42,294 nt of DNA from an uncultured Allofournierella sp. (GCA_944382705.1 CALWNE010000006.1:1-42294); one strand, 5' to 3'. Positions 17,602 through 26,802 are shown, counted from the first letter of the stretch. Made by a program: numbers and translations. The notes: a model not told the origin generated them from the sequence alone.

Positions 17602-18753
17602 TCAAAGCATTTCCAGGAAGGCGGCGCAGCGGGTGCTGATTTGGCCCACATCGCTGGAAGAATAGTCGGTTTCGATGTACATATAGGGAATATCCTGCTG
17701 GGTGACGAATTCTTTTACCAGATGGGATTCCACGCTGTAGGTATGGCAGGCCTGCAAAACCACTTCCACCACACCGTCAATCTGGTACTCCTTCAAAAGA
17801 CGGCCCAGCAGCTCAAACCGGTTGGGGTCCGGAGTCATGCAGGAGCAGCCGATGCTCAGGTACCGGTCTGCAATGGCCTTGTATACATCCGGCTCATTTT
17901 CGTCCACCAGCCGGTCCACCGCTTTAGCACCGCTGCAATTTTCGAAGCACACCACATTGCCGCCGTTTTCCTCAATGGCCTTTACAACCTTGAGGGCATT
18001 GCCGCCAATGGGGCAGCCGGTAATCAGGATACGGGGCTGTTTGGGCACCGGGCGGCTGCCTGCCTCGTACTCTGCCTGAATGCGGTCGGTGAGAGCATTT
18101 ACCTCCTGAATGGCCTGCTGCCGGTTGAATTTAAAACCGGAACCGTACAGCACACTATACAGGCTGGAGCCAGGCATGGGGGGCGGGTCCAGCCGCATCA
18201 GCTCATAAAAACGGCGCAGGGCTTTGCGGTTTTCGTTGCACAGGCGCACCTGCTCCCAGAGCATTTCCTCGGTGATGGTAACGCCGAAGGTTTCTTCCAG
18301 GGTTTCTTTTAAGGCAATTACCTCCTGGCGCCAGAGCTCCTGCCCCACCTGAGACTGGCGGTTGGGCAACTCCATGACATGGGTCTTTTTAAAACGGCCC
18401 AGCAGCTCGTACATCTTCTTTTTGCCGTCGCAGGTGGTTTCGCCCACAATCAGATCGGAAAAATAAAAATAAGGGCACTTCTGGGTTTTGGCAAATCCAT
18501 AGCTGGATTTTACCAGGGGGCACAGGTTGCGGGGCAGCTCCTGTTCGGCTTCCGGGATGGGCTCGTCCGAAAAGGAGCACAGGCCCACCGCCACTGCGCC
18601 AGCTGCCATAATTACTTCGGTGGGGGTGTAGGTGCAAAAGGTGCCCACAAAGCGAATGTTCTGCTTTTTGATTTCCAGAGCGTGCAAAAAGGAATTGCGC
18701 CGCTGCTGAGAAAATTCCTCAAAAATATCCGGCAGGGTTTGAATGATGTCCAT
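17602..18753 (-). CDS. Double-cubane-cluster reductase, 2-hydroxyacyl-CoA dehydratase family
   Basis: A 383-residue cytoplasmic iron-sulfur protein of the HgdB/FldB superfamily, in the single-subunit branch (YjiM-like, 'double-cubane cluster protein'). Known members hold an [8Fe-9S] cluster and use ATP-activated electrons to reduce difficult substrates; the natural substrate of most is unknown. Evidence: FCTYTPTEVIMAAG at about residues 39-52, then spaced cysteines in RNLCPLV, TTCDGKKKMYE, NVVCFENCSG, IGCSCMTPDPNR and LQACHTYSVE, the family order. ATG 18753 has AGGAG eight bases upstream. It is the last gene of the ABC importer operon, 29 bp after the second ATPase. No activator ATPase (HgdC/YjiL type) is in the window. 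Confidence 0.85.
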   Translation of the reverse strand: MDIIQTLPDIFEEFSQQRRNSFLHALEIKKQNIRFVGTFCTYTPTEVIMAAGAVAVGLCSFSDEPIPEAEQELPRNLCPLVKSSYGFAKTQKCPYFYFSDLIVGETTCDGKKKMYELLGRFKKTHVMELPNRQSQVGQELWRQEVIALKETLEETFGVTITEEMLWEQVRLCNENRKALRRFYELMRLDPPPMPGSSLYSVLYGSGFKFNRQQAIQEVNALTDRIQAEYEAGSRPVPKQPRILITGCPIGGNALKVVKAIEENGGNVVCFENCSGAKAVDRLVDENEPDVYKAIADRYLSIGCSCMTPDPNRFELLGRLLKEYQIDGVVEVVLQACHTYSVESHLVKEFVTQQDIPYMYIETDYSSSDVGQISTRCAAFLEML

Positions 18754-18782
18754 ACATTACTCTCCTTTGTAAAAAATTCGAT

Positions 18783-19742
18783 TTAGGTATATAGATGGCA
18801 GGCCACAAAGTGGCCGGGATTGATTTGTTTCAGCGACGGCACCTGGGTGTGGCACCGGCTGGTGCATTGGGAACAGCGGGTAACAAAGGGGCAGCCGGTG
18901 GGGGTATGAAGGGGAGAGGGCAATTCACCGGACAGAATGGTTCCTTTGGGCTGACGGGCAATTTCAGGGTCCGGTATCGGTACCGCAGCCAGCAGGGCCT
19001 GGGTGTAGGGATGAGCCGGGGTTTTGTACAGATTGTGGCAGGGAGACAGTTCCACCAGATGACCCAGGTACATCACCGCAATGCAGTGGGAAATATGCTT
19101 GACAATGGCCAGGTCGTGGGCCACAAACAGCATGGTCAGATGCCGTTGCTGCTGTAGCCTGGTGAGCAGGTTGATGATTTGAGCCTGAACCGAAACATCC
19201 AGTGCAGAAACGGGTTCATCACAGAATAAAAATTCCGGTTCCACCGAGAGTGCCCGAGCAATGCCGATGCGCTGGCGCTGGCCGCCGGAAAATTCCGAAA
19301 TGCTCCGCAGGGCGTGGTGGGCAGCCAGGCCCACCTGCTCCAGCAGCTGGGCAACCATTTGTTGCTCCTGGGCACGGCTGCTGGCCCGTTTGTGAATGCG
19401 GATGCCCTCGGCCAGAATGCCGTACACCGTTTGGCGAGGGTCCAGGGAGGAATAGGGGTCCTGAAAAATCATCTGCGCCTGGCTGGTGTGGGCAAAGCGT
19501 TCCCGGCGGGTCATGGTGTGGATGTTTTTGCCCCGGTACAACACCTGGCCGCCGGTGGGCCGCAGCATGCCCATGCAGGTTTTGCCGCAGGTGGTTTTAC
19601 CACATCCGGATTCCCCCACAATGCCCAGGGTTTCGCCCGGATAAACCGAAAAGGAAACATGATTCACTGCTTTCAGGGTTTGCCCCCTGGGGGCTTTGTA
19701 GTATTTGCAGAGTTCCTGCACTTGCAGCAGTGGAGTGGTCAT
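18783..19742 (-). CDS. oppF: Oligopeptide/nickel-type ABC importer, ATPase subunit 2 (OppF/DppF)
   Basis: A 319-residue cytoplasmic ATPase that powers uptake together with the neighbouring OppD-like subunit. It shows Walker A GESGCGKTT, Q-loop IFQDPYSSLDPRQT, signature FSGGQRQRIGIARAL, Walker B FLFCDEP and the H-loop FVAHD. The C-terminal extension HPYTQALLAAVP and the cysteine-rich GCPFVTRCSQC are typical of the peptide/nickel subfamily; in related transporters such cysteines can bind an Fe-S cluster. Its ATG overlaps the oppD stop by four bases, indicating coupling. Confidence 0.93.
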   Translation of the reverse strand: MTTPLLQVQELCKYYKAPRGQTLKAVNHVSFSVYPGETLGIVGESGCGKTTCGKTCMGMLRPTGGQVLYRGKNIHTMTRRERFAHTSQAQMIFQDPYSSLDPRQTVYGILAEGIRIHKRASSRAQEQQMVAQLLEQVGLAAHHALRSISEFSGGQRQRIGIARALSVEPEFLFCDEPVSALDVSVQAQIINLLTRLQQQRHLTMLFVAHDLAIVKHISHCIAVMYLGHLVELSPCHNLYKTPAHPYTQALLAAVPIPDPEIARQPKGTILSGELPSPLHTPTGCPFVTRCSQCTSRCHTQVPSLKQINPGHFVACHLYT

Positions 19743-20764
19743 AGAGTGCTACCTCCTTCAAAAGCAGGACGGTTGTGGGCGGGCATTCTGGGATCACACA
19801 GCCAGCAGGCAGCCCGGTGCTCTGGAGAAAGCTGGGTGAAGGGGGGCATCTGTTGGGCGCAGATGTTCATAGCCCAGGGACAGCGGCTGCAAAACGGGCA
19901 TCCGCTGGGCGGATGAATGGCATCCGGCAGCGTTCCTTCGATGGTGCTTAAAAGGGAGCCGCTCTCCTGGTCGATGCGGGGTACTGCATGGAGCAGGGCC
20001 CAGGTGTAGGGGTGCTGAGGGGTGTGGAACAGCTGGGTGCAGGGGCCTTCCTCCACAATTTTGCCTGCATACATCACCACAATGGTGTCCGCCATCTGGG
20101 CTACCACGCCCAGGTCATGGGTTACCAGCAGAATGGCCATGTGAATCTGCTGTTGCAGCTGAGCTAACAGAGCCAGAATCTGCGCCTGAATGGTAACATC
20201 CAGTGCGGTGGTGGGTTCGTCCGCAATCAGCAGCTGCGGTTTTGTAATGGCGGCGGCTGCAATCATGACCCGCTGCCGCATACCACCGGAAAGCTGGTGG
20301 GGATACCGTTTCATGCAGCTTTCGGCATCCGGAATGCCCACCAGCTGCAACATCTGGCACACCGCCTGGCGCAGCTGCGCCGGAGTAAGGCGGCAATCGG
20401 CATGGTTGCGCAGCCCTTCGGCAATTTGGCGCCCAATGGGCATGGTGGGATTCAGTGCCGAGGAAGCGTCCTGAAAAATCATGGAGACAGCTTTGCCACG
20501 GAACGACTGCCACTGCTTGGAAGTAAAGCGGGTTACATCCTGCCCGGAAAACACAATGGAGCTTTGGGGGTCTACCTGGCCGGGATGTTGAATCAAACCC
20601 ATAAGAGAACGGCAGGTAACAGACTTGCCGCATCCGGATTCTCCCACCAGGGCGGTGGTACGCCCGGCTTGCAGGGAGAAATCGATGTTTCGTACCGAAT
20701 GTACCTTGCCCAGCTGGGTTTGGTAGGAGATGCTGAGGTTTTGAACTTGTACCAATGGTTTCAC
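19739..20764 (-). CDS. oppD: Oligopeptide/nickel-type ABC importer, ATPase subunit 1 (OppD/DppD)
   Basis: A 341-residue ATPase with Walker A GESGCGKS, the inserted 'IFQDASSALNPTMPIG' Q-loop segment, signature LSGGMRQRVMIAAA, Walker B LLIADEPTTALD and VTHD. The C-terminal HPYTWALLHAVP and GCPFCSRCP motifs match the family. It starts 14 bases after the oppC stop, with GGAGGAT eight bases before ATG 20764. Confidence 0.93.
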   Translation of the reverse strand: MKPLVQVQNLSISYQTQLGKVHSVRNIDFSLQAGRTTALVGESGCGKSVTCRSLMGLIQHPGQVDPQSSIVFSGQDVTRFTSKQWQSFRGKAVSMIFQDASSALNPTMPIGRQIAEGLRNHADCRLTPAQLRQAVCQMLQLVGIPDAESCMKRYPHQLSGGMRQRVMIAAAAITKPQLLIADEPTTALDVTIQAQILALLAQLQQQIHMAILLVTHDLGVVAQMADTIVVMYAGKIVEEGPCTQLFHTPQHPYTWALLHAVPRIDQESGSLLSTIEGTLPDAIHPPSGCPFCSRCPWAMNICAQQMPPFTQLSPEHRAACWLCDPRMPAHNRPAFEGGSTL

Positions 20765-20778
20765 AGCAAAATCCTCCG

Positions 20779-21696
20779 TTAAACAGGTTTTGGGTCCAGG
20801 GCACTGCGCAGTGCATCGCCCAGCAGATTGAAGCTCACCACCGTGAGCAGGATGAATAATCCCGGATAGACGGCCAGCTGGGGCTGGTCCAGAATATAGC
20901 TTTGTGCCTCTTGCAGCATACTGCCCCAGGAAGCATGGGGGATGGAGATGCCCAGCCCCAAAAAGCTAAGGGAGGATTCGGTGAGAATGGCGCTGGCAAT
21001 GCCCAAACTGGCCGACACAATCACCGGCCCTGCAATGTTGGGGAGGATGTGGTGCAGGGTTACAAAAAAACCGCCGGCTCCCAGATTGCGGGAAGCTGCC
21101 ACAAAATCCCGCTGCTTGAGGGAGAGGGTTTCGGCCCGTGTGATGCGAGCCACCGAAGCCCAGGAAAAAAGACTCAGCACCAAAATAAGGGTAGGAATAC
21201 CGGGCTTTAACAGGGTGTTGAGCACAATCATCAGCAGCATGCTGGGCAGTGCCAGAAAAATATCCGTCAGACGCATGATAATCTGGTCTGGAATTCCGCC
21301 CACATAGCCGGAAAAAATTCCGATTACGGTGCCAATGCAGAGGGTGACTGCCATGGAACACATGCCAACCAACAAGGAGATTCGCCCCCCATACAGAATG
21401 CGGGTAAAGATATCCCGCCCGTAGGCATCGCAGCCAAACAGGTGCTGGGCACTGGCTGGAGCAAATTTTGCCGCCAGATTCAGCTTGTTGGGGTCGTAGG
21501 GGCTTAAAGGGGCAAGCAGAACGGCAAGCCCGATGACAACAAGAAACAGCAGGGAGAGCAGTGCCGGAAGGTTGCGTGTAAAAGTCAAAAGCAGTGGGTG
21601 CCTGGGCTGTTGATGAAGGCAAGCGCAGGGGGCGGCTTGCGGGGAACGAAAGGGCGAAAAGCTGCCTTCCGGCAGGGGATGAAGCTGTGTGGTCAT
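20779..21696 (-). CDS. oppC: Oligopeptide/nickel-type ABC importer, permease 2 (OppC/DppC)
   Basis: A 305-residue inner-membrane permease. After a cytoplasmic N-terminus of about 35 residues comes the first membrane helix, then the OppC hallmark HLFGCDAYGRDIFTRILYG, further helices, and the coupling-loop EAA motif around RNLGAGGFFVTLHHILPN. The open frame extends 66 codons upstream to 21894, but that part overlaps oppB. ATG 21696 has AAAGGAG nine bases upstream and lies two bases after the oppB stop. Confidence 0.93.
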   Translation of the reverse strand: MTTQLHPLPEGSFSPFRSPQAAPCACLHQQPRHPLLLTFTRNLPALLSLLFLVVIGLAVLLAPLSPYDPNKLNLAAKFAPASAQHLFGCDAYGRDIFTRILYGGRISLLVGMCSMAVTLCIGTVIGIFSGYVGGIPDQIIMRLTDIFLALPSMLLMIVLNTLLKPGIPTLILVLSLFSWASVARITRAETLSLKQRDFVAASRNLGAGGFFVTLHHILPNIAGPVIVSASLGIASAILTESSLSFLGLGISIPHASWGSMLQEAQSYILDQPQLAVYPGLFILLTVVSFNLLGDALRSALDPKPV

Positions 21697-21698
21697 GG

Positions 21699-22649
21699 TC
21701 AATTCTCCTTTTGAATTCGTGGGTCGGCCAAAGCGTACACCAAATCTGCCACCAGGTTGCCCACAACCAGGATAAAGCCGGACAGCATGACATACATCAT
21801 GATGATGGGATAATCCCGCTTTCCGATGGCTTCCATGGCAAAGCTGCCAATACCGGGCCAGCCAAACACGCTTTCCACGATAAAGGAGCCGCACACCAGG
21901 GAGGCCAGATTCATGCCCAGCAGCGTAATGATGGGCAGTAAGGTGTTTTTGAGTACATGCCGGTGCAAAATCTGCCAGGAGGAACAGCCACGGGCCCGGG
22001 CAGCCAGCACATAATCCTCACCCATCTGCTGAACGGTGTTGGCCCGTACATAGCGGATTTTGGAGGCCATGGTGTCAAGGGCCAGGGTGAGTACCGGCAT
22101 AATCATGTGCAGCAGGGTATCGGCCAGGGTGTTTATGCCCACCGTGTGCATGCCGGAGGAGGGCAGCCAGTGAAGGGTAGCAGTGAACAGGATAATCAGC
22201 AGAATGCCAAAGTAAAAGGGAGGGATGGACATACCCAGATAGGCAAAGCTGCTGATAAAATGATCAATCCAGGTGTTGCGTTTATAGCCTGCTACCAGCC
22301 CAAGGGGAACAGCCAGTGCCAGGGAAAGCGCCAAGGAGGTGCCCATGAGCAGAAGGGTGGAGGGCAAACGCTTGAGCAGCATGGGTGCCACAGGAGTTTT
22401 GTAAGAAAGGGAAACGCCGAAATTGCCCTGCAGCGCCTGCCCCAGCCAGGAGAAATAGCGTTGCATCATGGTTTGATCCAGCCCCAGTTTTTGAATTACC
22501 AGTTCCCGCTCTGCCTGGGTCATGTCTTGCGTAAGATACATGGAGGAAATATCGCCGGGAGCGGCCTCGATGACCGCAAAGGAAAAGAAGGAAATCAGCA
22601 AAAGAACCAGTGCAAGGCGCAGAGCCTTTATTGAAAAGCGTTTTATCAT
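21699..22649 (-). CDS. oppB: Oligopeptide/nickel-type ABC importer, permease 1 (OppB/DppB)
   Basis: A 316-residue inner-membrane permease with about six helices. It has the OppB pattern: N-terminal helix, FFSFAVIEAAPGD, LGLDQTMMQRYFSWLGQALQG, SIPPFYFG, the EAA loop ARARGCSSWQILHRHVLKN, and the C-terminal VESVFGWPGIG and KRDYPIIM. ATG 22649 (MIKRFS) with GAGGA nine bases upstream is chosen over an in-frame start at 22685, whose leader would be encoded by the terminator stem. The gene follows the lipoprotein gene across an intrinsic hairpin. Confidence 0.93.
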   Translation of the reverse strand: MIKRFSIKALRLALVLLLISFFSFAVIEAAPGDISSMYLTQDMTQAERELVIQKLGLDQTMMQRYFSWLGQALQGNFGVSLSYKTPVAPMLLKRLPSTLLLMGTSLALSLALAVPLGLVAGYKRNTWIDHFISSFAYLGMSIPPFYFGILLIILFTATLHWLPSSGMHTVGINTLADTLLHMIMPVLTLALDTMASKIRYVRANTVQQMGEDYVLAARARGCSSWQILHRHVLKNTLLPIITLLGMNLASLVCGSFIVESVFGWPGIGSFAMEAIGKRDYPIIMMYVMLSGFILVVGNLVADLVYALADPRIQKEN

Positions 22650-22673
22650 GGCAAAAGTCCTCGTTGGTAAAAA

Positions 22674-22706
22674 GGCTGCCCCCATTCCGAAGGATGGGAG
22701 GCAGCC
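22674..22706 (-). terminator. Internal (partial) terminator between binding-protein and permease genes
   Basis: On the minus strand GGCTGCC and GGCAGCC arms with a GC-rich extension close a TTC loop, followed by TTTTTA. It would let the binding protein be made in excess over the membrane parts. It ends about 10 bases before the oppB ribosome site. Confidence 0.8.
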
Positions 22707-22718
22707 AGATGGTTAAAA

Positions 22719-24335
22719 TCAGCCGTTTACGGAGATGCTCAGATAGTCCACAAATTCCGGCACAATGGGGGTGCTGTCCAGACCAGTGACATACTTTTGA
22801 GAGACCATCACATAGTTGGTGTAGGTGAGGGGGTAGATGCGATGCTCGCCCAGAGCCTTCTCCATCAGTTCATCGGTGAGCTTGCGAGCCTGCTCCAGAT
22901 CGGTGGTGGAGTTGATTTGCTTAGCCAGTTCGCCGCAGGCATTGGTCAGGCCCCAGGCATCACTGGGCTGGTTCAGGTAGCTGTATGCCTGGTTGAGGGT
23001 GGAGCCACGCATGGAGTCCCAGCCGTTGGTGCCCAGGTCCCAGGTGGTTTCCTGCCCGTTGAAGTTGTAGGAGGAGGCAGCGAAGAAACGGGGGAAGAAG
23101 GAGGAGGAATCCATGCCTTCGATGTTTAGGTTTACCCCGATTTGTGCCAGCTGCTGCTGCAGAACCACAGCCACCGCTTCCATGTTGGGGCGGTCTGCAT
23201 TATAAATGTAAGTAAGAGTCATGCCGGTCAGGCCGGATTCATCCGCCAGCTGCTTGGCCTTTTCCAGGTCATACACATAGTCGGGTGTATTGGCGTTGTA
23301 CAGGCTCATTTCCGGGGTAAGCAGAGAGTTGGGGTTGGTTGCCAGCTCCTGGGAACCATAGGCGCCGTCAATGACCTCGTCGCCGTTGATGGCGTAGAAC
23401 AGAGCTTCCCGCTGGGCATCGTTCAGGGAGGCGGGGCCAAAGGGATTTACCTGGAGGTAGTTCAGACGAGCTTCCGGGAAGGAGTAAAGATTGTACTTTT
23501 CTGGTTGTGCCTGGTATTTTTCCAGCTCGTCCACTGTGGTAATGCGCATATAGTCGATTTCGCCGTTTTCAAAGGCAATGGCACGGGTAGAACCGGAGCC
23601 AATTACCTTCATTACCAGGGTTTTGATGGAGGGAGTACCCCGGTAATAATCCTCTCGGGCGGTACACACAAAGCTGTCTTCGTTAATCTCGCTCACCACA
23701 TAGGCACCAGAGGTTACAAAGCCGGGCTTGCTGTAATAATCGCCGCAGTTTTCCAGCTTGGCAGGGTCGCCGTCAAAAATATGGGCGGGGTATACATTCA
23801 TGCCGGACAGCAGCACAATCTCATAATTGTAGGGTTCCGGCAGCACAAACTCCATGGTTTTGTCATCCACGATGTTCATGGTACCCTCCACACCGTTTAC
23901 CCGTACATACCGGTTGTATCCATAGCGGTGTACCGAGTAGTCGGCGCAGAATTGCAGGTCGGCCGTGGTAATGGGAGTACCATCGGACCAGGTGGCATCC
24001 TCCCGCAGATGGACGGTGTAGGTGAGGCCATCCTCCGAAATGGTAAGCTCATCGGCCAGGTAGTAGTCCAGGCCACCATCTGTATTTTCCAGAAAGAGCT
24101 TGTCGTACAGGGGGCGAGTCATGGAGGTGTAATCGTCCGAACCGCCGGAATGGGGGGCCAGGGTGTCGGGCATATAGCTGATGGCAGTGGTAAAGGTATC
24201 CCGCTGGACGCTCACGGACTGGTTGGAAGATTGGCTGTTGCCGGTTTGAGAAACCGAGCTGGAAGCTGTGCTGCCGCAAGCAGTGGTCAAAGCCAGCGAA
24301 ATGGCCAGCAGGGCCGCAAAAATCGATCGTTTCAT
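22719..24335 (-). CDS. Solute-binding lipoprotein of the peptide/nickel ABC importer
   Basis: A 538-residue extracellular lipoprotein, SBP_bac_5 family. The N-terminus is a lipoprotein signal with lipobox LTTAC (Cys20), then a Ser/Gln-rich tether. The mature part shows the family flow: LHREDATWSDGTPITTADL, NPFGP in the hinge region and a C-terminal domain with MVSQKYVTGLD. It would capture the substrate for the two permeases. Family members bind peptides, nickel or other small molecules; the ligand cannot be read from sequence. It is the first gene of the operon; AAAGGA lies 12 bases upstream. Its length is typical. Confidence 0.93.
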   Translation of the reverse strand: MKRSIFAALLAISLALTTACGSTASSSVSQTGNSQSSNQSVSVQRDTFTTAISYMPDTLAPHSGGSDDYTSMTRPLYDKLFLENTDGGLDYYLADELTISEDGLTYTVHLREDATWSDGTPITTADLQFCADYSVHRYGYNRYVRVNGVEGTMNIVDDKTMEFVLPEPYNYEIVLLSGMNVYPAHIFDGDPAKLENCGDYYSKPGFVTSGAYVVSEINEDSFVCTAREDYYRGTPSIKTLVMKVIGSGSTRAIAFENGEIDYMRITTVDELEKYQAQPEKYNLYSFPEARLNYLQVNPFGPASLNDAQREALFYAINGDEVIDGAYGSQELATNPNSLLTPEMSLYNANTPDYVYDLEKAKQLADESGLTGMTLTYIYNADRPNMEAVAVVLQQQLAQIGVNLNIEGMDSSSFFPRFFAASSYNFNGQETTWDLGTNGWDSMRGSTLNQAYSYLNQPSDAWGLTNACGELAKQINSTTDLEQARKLTDELMEKALGEHRIYPLTYTNYVMVSQKYVTGLDSTPIVPEFVDYLSISVNG

Positions 24336-24668
24336 TAAGAATTAAATCCTTTCGTTGTAGTTTTAAAAAGTGTACGATGGGCAAAGCGATACCCCTAGCC
24401 AACAAACAAGCAGGGGGATGATTCGATAAAATTTTACCATAGCATGAGTGATTCGTCTAATTGTTTTTCTGAATGATGTTGCCGCTTTGCATTGATTTTT
24501 TCGCTTAAAAGAATGACTTTTGCCGAATAAAACAAAACCAGAACACAAGGCAGGAACAGGGGGACTGAAACATGGGACAAAGGGCAAAAATATATGGTTC
24601 TTTTATATGAATTATGCTATACTGTATCCGTATGAACGTAACACAAGAAAGAGTGTGAGGCTTTTTTC
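24336..24668. promoter_or_regulatory. Divergent promoter region between ABC operon and muramidase gene
   Basis: This 333-bp gene-free region must hold both promoters. On the plus strand TGC-TATACT (24615-24623) is an extended -10 box about 45 bp before the muramidase gene, without a clear -35. On the minus strand no good promoter is obvious. A short hairpin with CCCCT/AGGGG arms (about 24393-24417) lies in the likely leader of the binding-protein gene. Confidence 0.5.
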
Positions 24669-26729
24669 ATGGATAAACGAAATCTTATGCGCTATTTTTC
24701 TGGCAATGCGCTAAAACATATGCCGCTGGGCAAGGTGCTGGCGGCTTTATTTTGTGTCATGCTGATTGTGCTGGGAACGGGTGTGGGTATTGCGCTTACC
24801 GTGGTAAATGCGGCCAATACTTCTGGCGTTGACTCATCGGTTAGCCAGGTGGTTGTAACCCCTACCCCTCAGCCCACCGCAACTGCCACACCGGAACCCA
24901 CGGCCGAGCCGGTTCAGCTGGCTATTGAGGCAACCGCAGTGCAGCAAAGCATTGGCATTACCCTGATGAATGTGGCACAGGATATGCCCATGCTGGGAAC
25001 AGCCTTTGACATTACGCTGGCCTATGAGCCGGCGAAGGGGTCTGACCAGAAGGCCGAAACCGAAACCCACCAAATTGACCCAAAGACAGGTACTCTGTTG
25101 ATTGAAAATGCGGCAATCGGTTCCTACACCATCACCGTGGACCAGGTGGAAGGCTATGTAATGCCGGAGCCCACTGTGTTGGAAGTAACCGAAAAAGTGG
25201 AATATAAGGCCGATGTGGACGCAGTTAAGGATCAAATCAAACAGTCCGACGAGGTAAACGAAGCGGAGGAGGACAACGGAAAGAACTCCCATGTGGGTGC
25301 AGGCAGCGGCAGCGGTGCAGACCCCATGGCCACCCCGGTTCCGCCCACCCAAGCGCCCACAGAGGAGCCCACCGCTACCCCCGTTCCCACCCAGGCGCCT
25401 ACCCAGGCGCCCTCCGGCAACGACTACAGCTACAATGAATCCAGTGTAGAGGAAAAGTGGACAACCGTTTATATTGCCCAAACCAAAACAGAGGGGGACC
25501 GGAAGTATCTGCTGTATACAGATGGTACCGTTAGCCCCTACTACATAACCAAAACTGCAAAAGCACAGGATGGAACGGAGTTTTTGGTGCAGGCTACCCT
25601 GGACGAAAGCAAGGTGAATACCCCTACCCAGCAGCCCACCCAGGAGCCTACCGAGCAGCCGGTTGCATCCCAGTCTGTACAGTCGGCTTCCGAAAGTGCA
25701 GATTCTGCTTCCCGGTCCATTTCCGGCCCGGCGGCGTTCCTGATGCAGCTGGATGCTGGCCGATTTGCCCGGAGCTTTTTGGGCGCCGGTGCTGCGGCGC
25801 AGTCCCGTGCACTGGAAGCAGTGCTCACCTTTTACGATGAAGCTGCCATGCAGGGCATTGCCCACGAAGGATTTATGGTAACGGGGCAGGAAAAGGTTAT
25901 TACTACCCTTTATTCTGGATGGTACCCCAGTGTGGAGGACAAGCAGGCTTACTATGACCCGGACACCCACAAGAAGGTGACCGGAACCAAGGTGATTGCA
26001 GGGGTTAGCTACCAGTTTGATGCCAATGGCCAGCTGGTAAAGGCCACCGCCACCCCCGCACCCACCGCCACCCCCACCCCTGAGCCCACTGCTACACCGG
26101 TGCCTGCACCCACGCAGGCACCCAGCATCTGGACAAAGGGCGTGGATGTTTCCAAGTATCAGGGAGTAATCGACTGGAACCAGGTTAAGGCTTCCGGCAT
26201 TGAGTTTGCCATCATCCGTGTTGGCTACCGTGGTTACGGCAGCGGTGTTCTGGTTGAGGACTCTATGTTTAAACGGAACATCCAGGGTGCGCAGGCAGCT
26301 GGCTTGAAAATTGGCCTGTATTTTTACAGCCAGGCCATTAACGAGGCAGAAGCTGTGGAAGAAGCCAGCATGGTGGTAAGTCTGTGCCGGGGCTACAACA
26401 TTCAGTATCCCATTTATTTTGATACCGAAAAAGTATCGGGCGATACCGGCCGTGCTGATACAATCAGCCGCACCCAGCGTACCGCCAATGCTGTGGCGTT
26501 CTGCGAGACCATTCGCAACGCAGGCTACACTCCCGGCGTTTACAGCTATGCGGATTGGTTCTATAACAAGCTGAACATGGCAAACCTTACCAAATACAGC
26601 ATCTGGATTGCCCAATACCGGGACCAGCTGTCCTTTGATTACAACTATGATATCTGGCAGTACAGCAGTACCGGCAAGGTTCCTGGCATTCCCATGGACA
26701 GCGACATGAATGTGAGCAAGCTGGGATGA
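24669..26729 (+). CDS. Membrane-anchored multidomain GH25 muramidase
   Basis: A 686-residue surface protein. Residues about 20-45 are one membrane helix acting as uncleaved anchor or signal. Four Pro/Thr-rich linkers (about 60-78, 218-250, 317-332, 459-485) separate domains. The part at 85-180 looks like a SpaA/CnaB beta-sandwich (IENAAIGSYTITVDQVEGY). A domain at 250-315 is unknown. Around 415-457 lies a cell-wall-binding-like repeat (QAYYDPDTHKKVTG). The C-terminal 200 residues are glycosyl hydrolase family 25 (lysozyme), with GVDVSKYQGVIDW and catalytic YFDTE (about Asp585, Glu587) and DIWQYSS. It should cut the MurNAc-GlcNAc bond of peptidoglycan, so a role in wall remodelling is inferred. 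The SpaA-like domain could be a spacer or isopeptide-stabilised stalk. Confidence 0.9.
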   Translation: MDKRNLMRYFSGNALKHMPLGKVLAALFCVMLIVLGTGVGIALTVVNAANTSGVDSSVSQVVVTPTPQPTATATPEPTAEPVQLAIEATAVQQSIGITLMNVAQDMPMLGTAFDITLAYEPAKGSDQKAETETHQIDPKTGTLLIENAAIGSYTITVDQVEGYVMPEPTVLEVTEKVEYKADVDAVKDQIKQSDEVNEAEEDNGKNSHVGAGSGSGADPMATPVPPTQAPTEEPTATPVPTQAPTQAPSGNDYSYNESSVEEKWTTVYIAQTKTEGDRKYLLYTDGTVSPYYITKTAKAQDGTEFLVQATLDESKVNTPTQQPTQEPTEQPVASQSVQSASESADSASRSISGPAAFLMQLDAGRFARSFLGAGAAAQSRALEAVLTFYDEAAMQGIAHEGFMVTGQEKVITTLYSGWYPSVEDKQAYYDPDTHKKVTGTKVIAGVSYQFDANGQLVKATATPAPTATPTPEPTATPVPAPTQAPSIWTKGVDVSKYQGVIDWNQVKASGIEFAIIRVGYRGYGSGVLVEDSMFKRNIQGAQAAGLKIGLYFYSQAINEAEAVEEASMVVSLCRGYNIQYPIYFDTEKVSGDTGRADTISRTQRTANAVAFCETIRNAGYTPGVYSYADWFYNKLNMANLTKYSIWIAQYRDQLSFDYNYDIWQYSSTGKVPGIPMDSDMNVSKLG

Positions 26730-26757
26730 TGTATTACCTCTTGCTCTGGTAAGCAGT

Positions 26758-26802
26758 AAAGCCTCCGGCCCATCTTATGCAAAGAGTGGCCGGGGGCTTT
26801 TT
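26758..26802 (+). terminator. Terminator of the muramidase gene
   Basis: 13-bp stem (26758-26770 with 26788-26800) followed by TTTTT. Confidence 0.92.

Noticed and set aside
23142..24338. 398-codon open frame on the plus strand
   Set aside because: It is antisense to the binding-lipoprotein gene, which has a lipobox and family motifs.
24850..26130. Pro/Thr repeats in the muramidase gene as a CRISPR-like or tandem DNA repeat
   Set aside because: The repeats are low-complexity codons (ACC/CCC) inside one open frame, irregular in length, with no unique spacers.
24834..26615. 593-codon open frame on the minus strand
   Set aside because: It is antisense to the muramidase gene; its Gly/Cys-rich product is the shadow of the Pro/Thr linkers.
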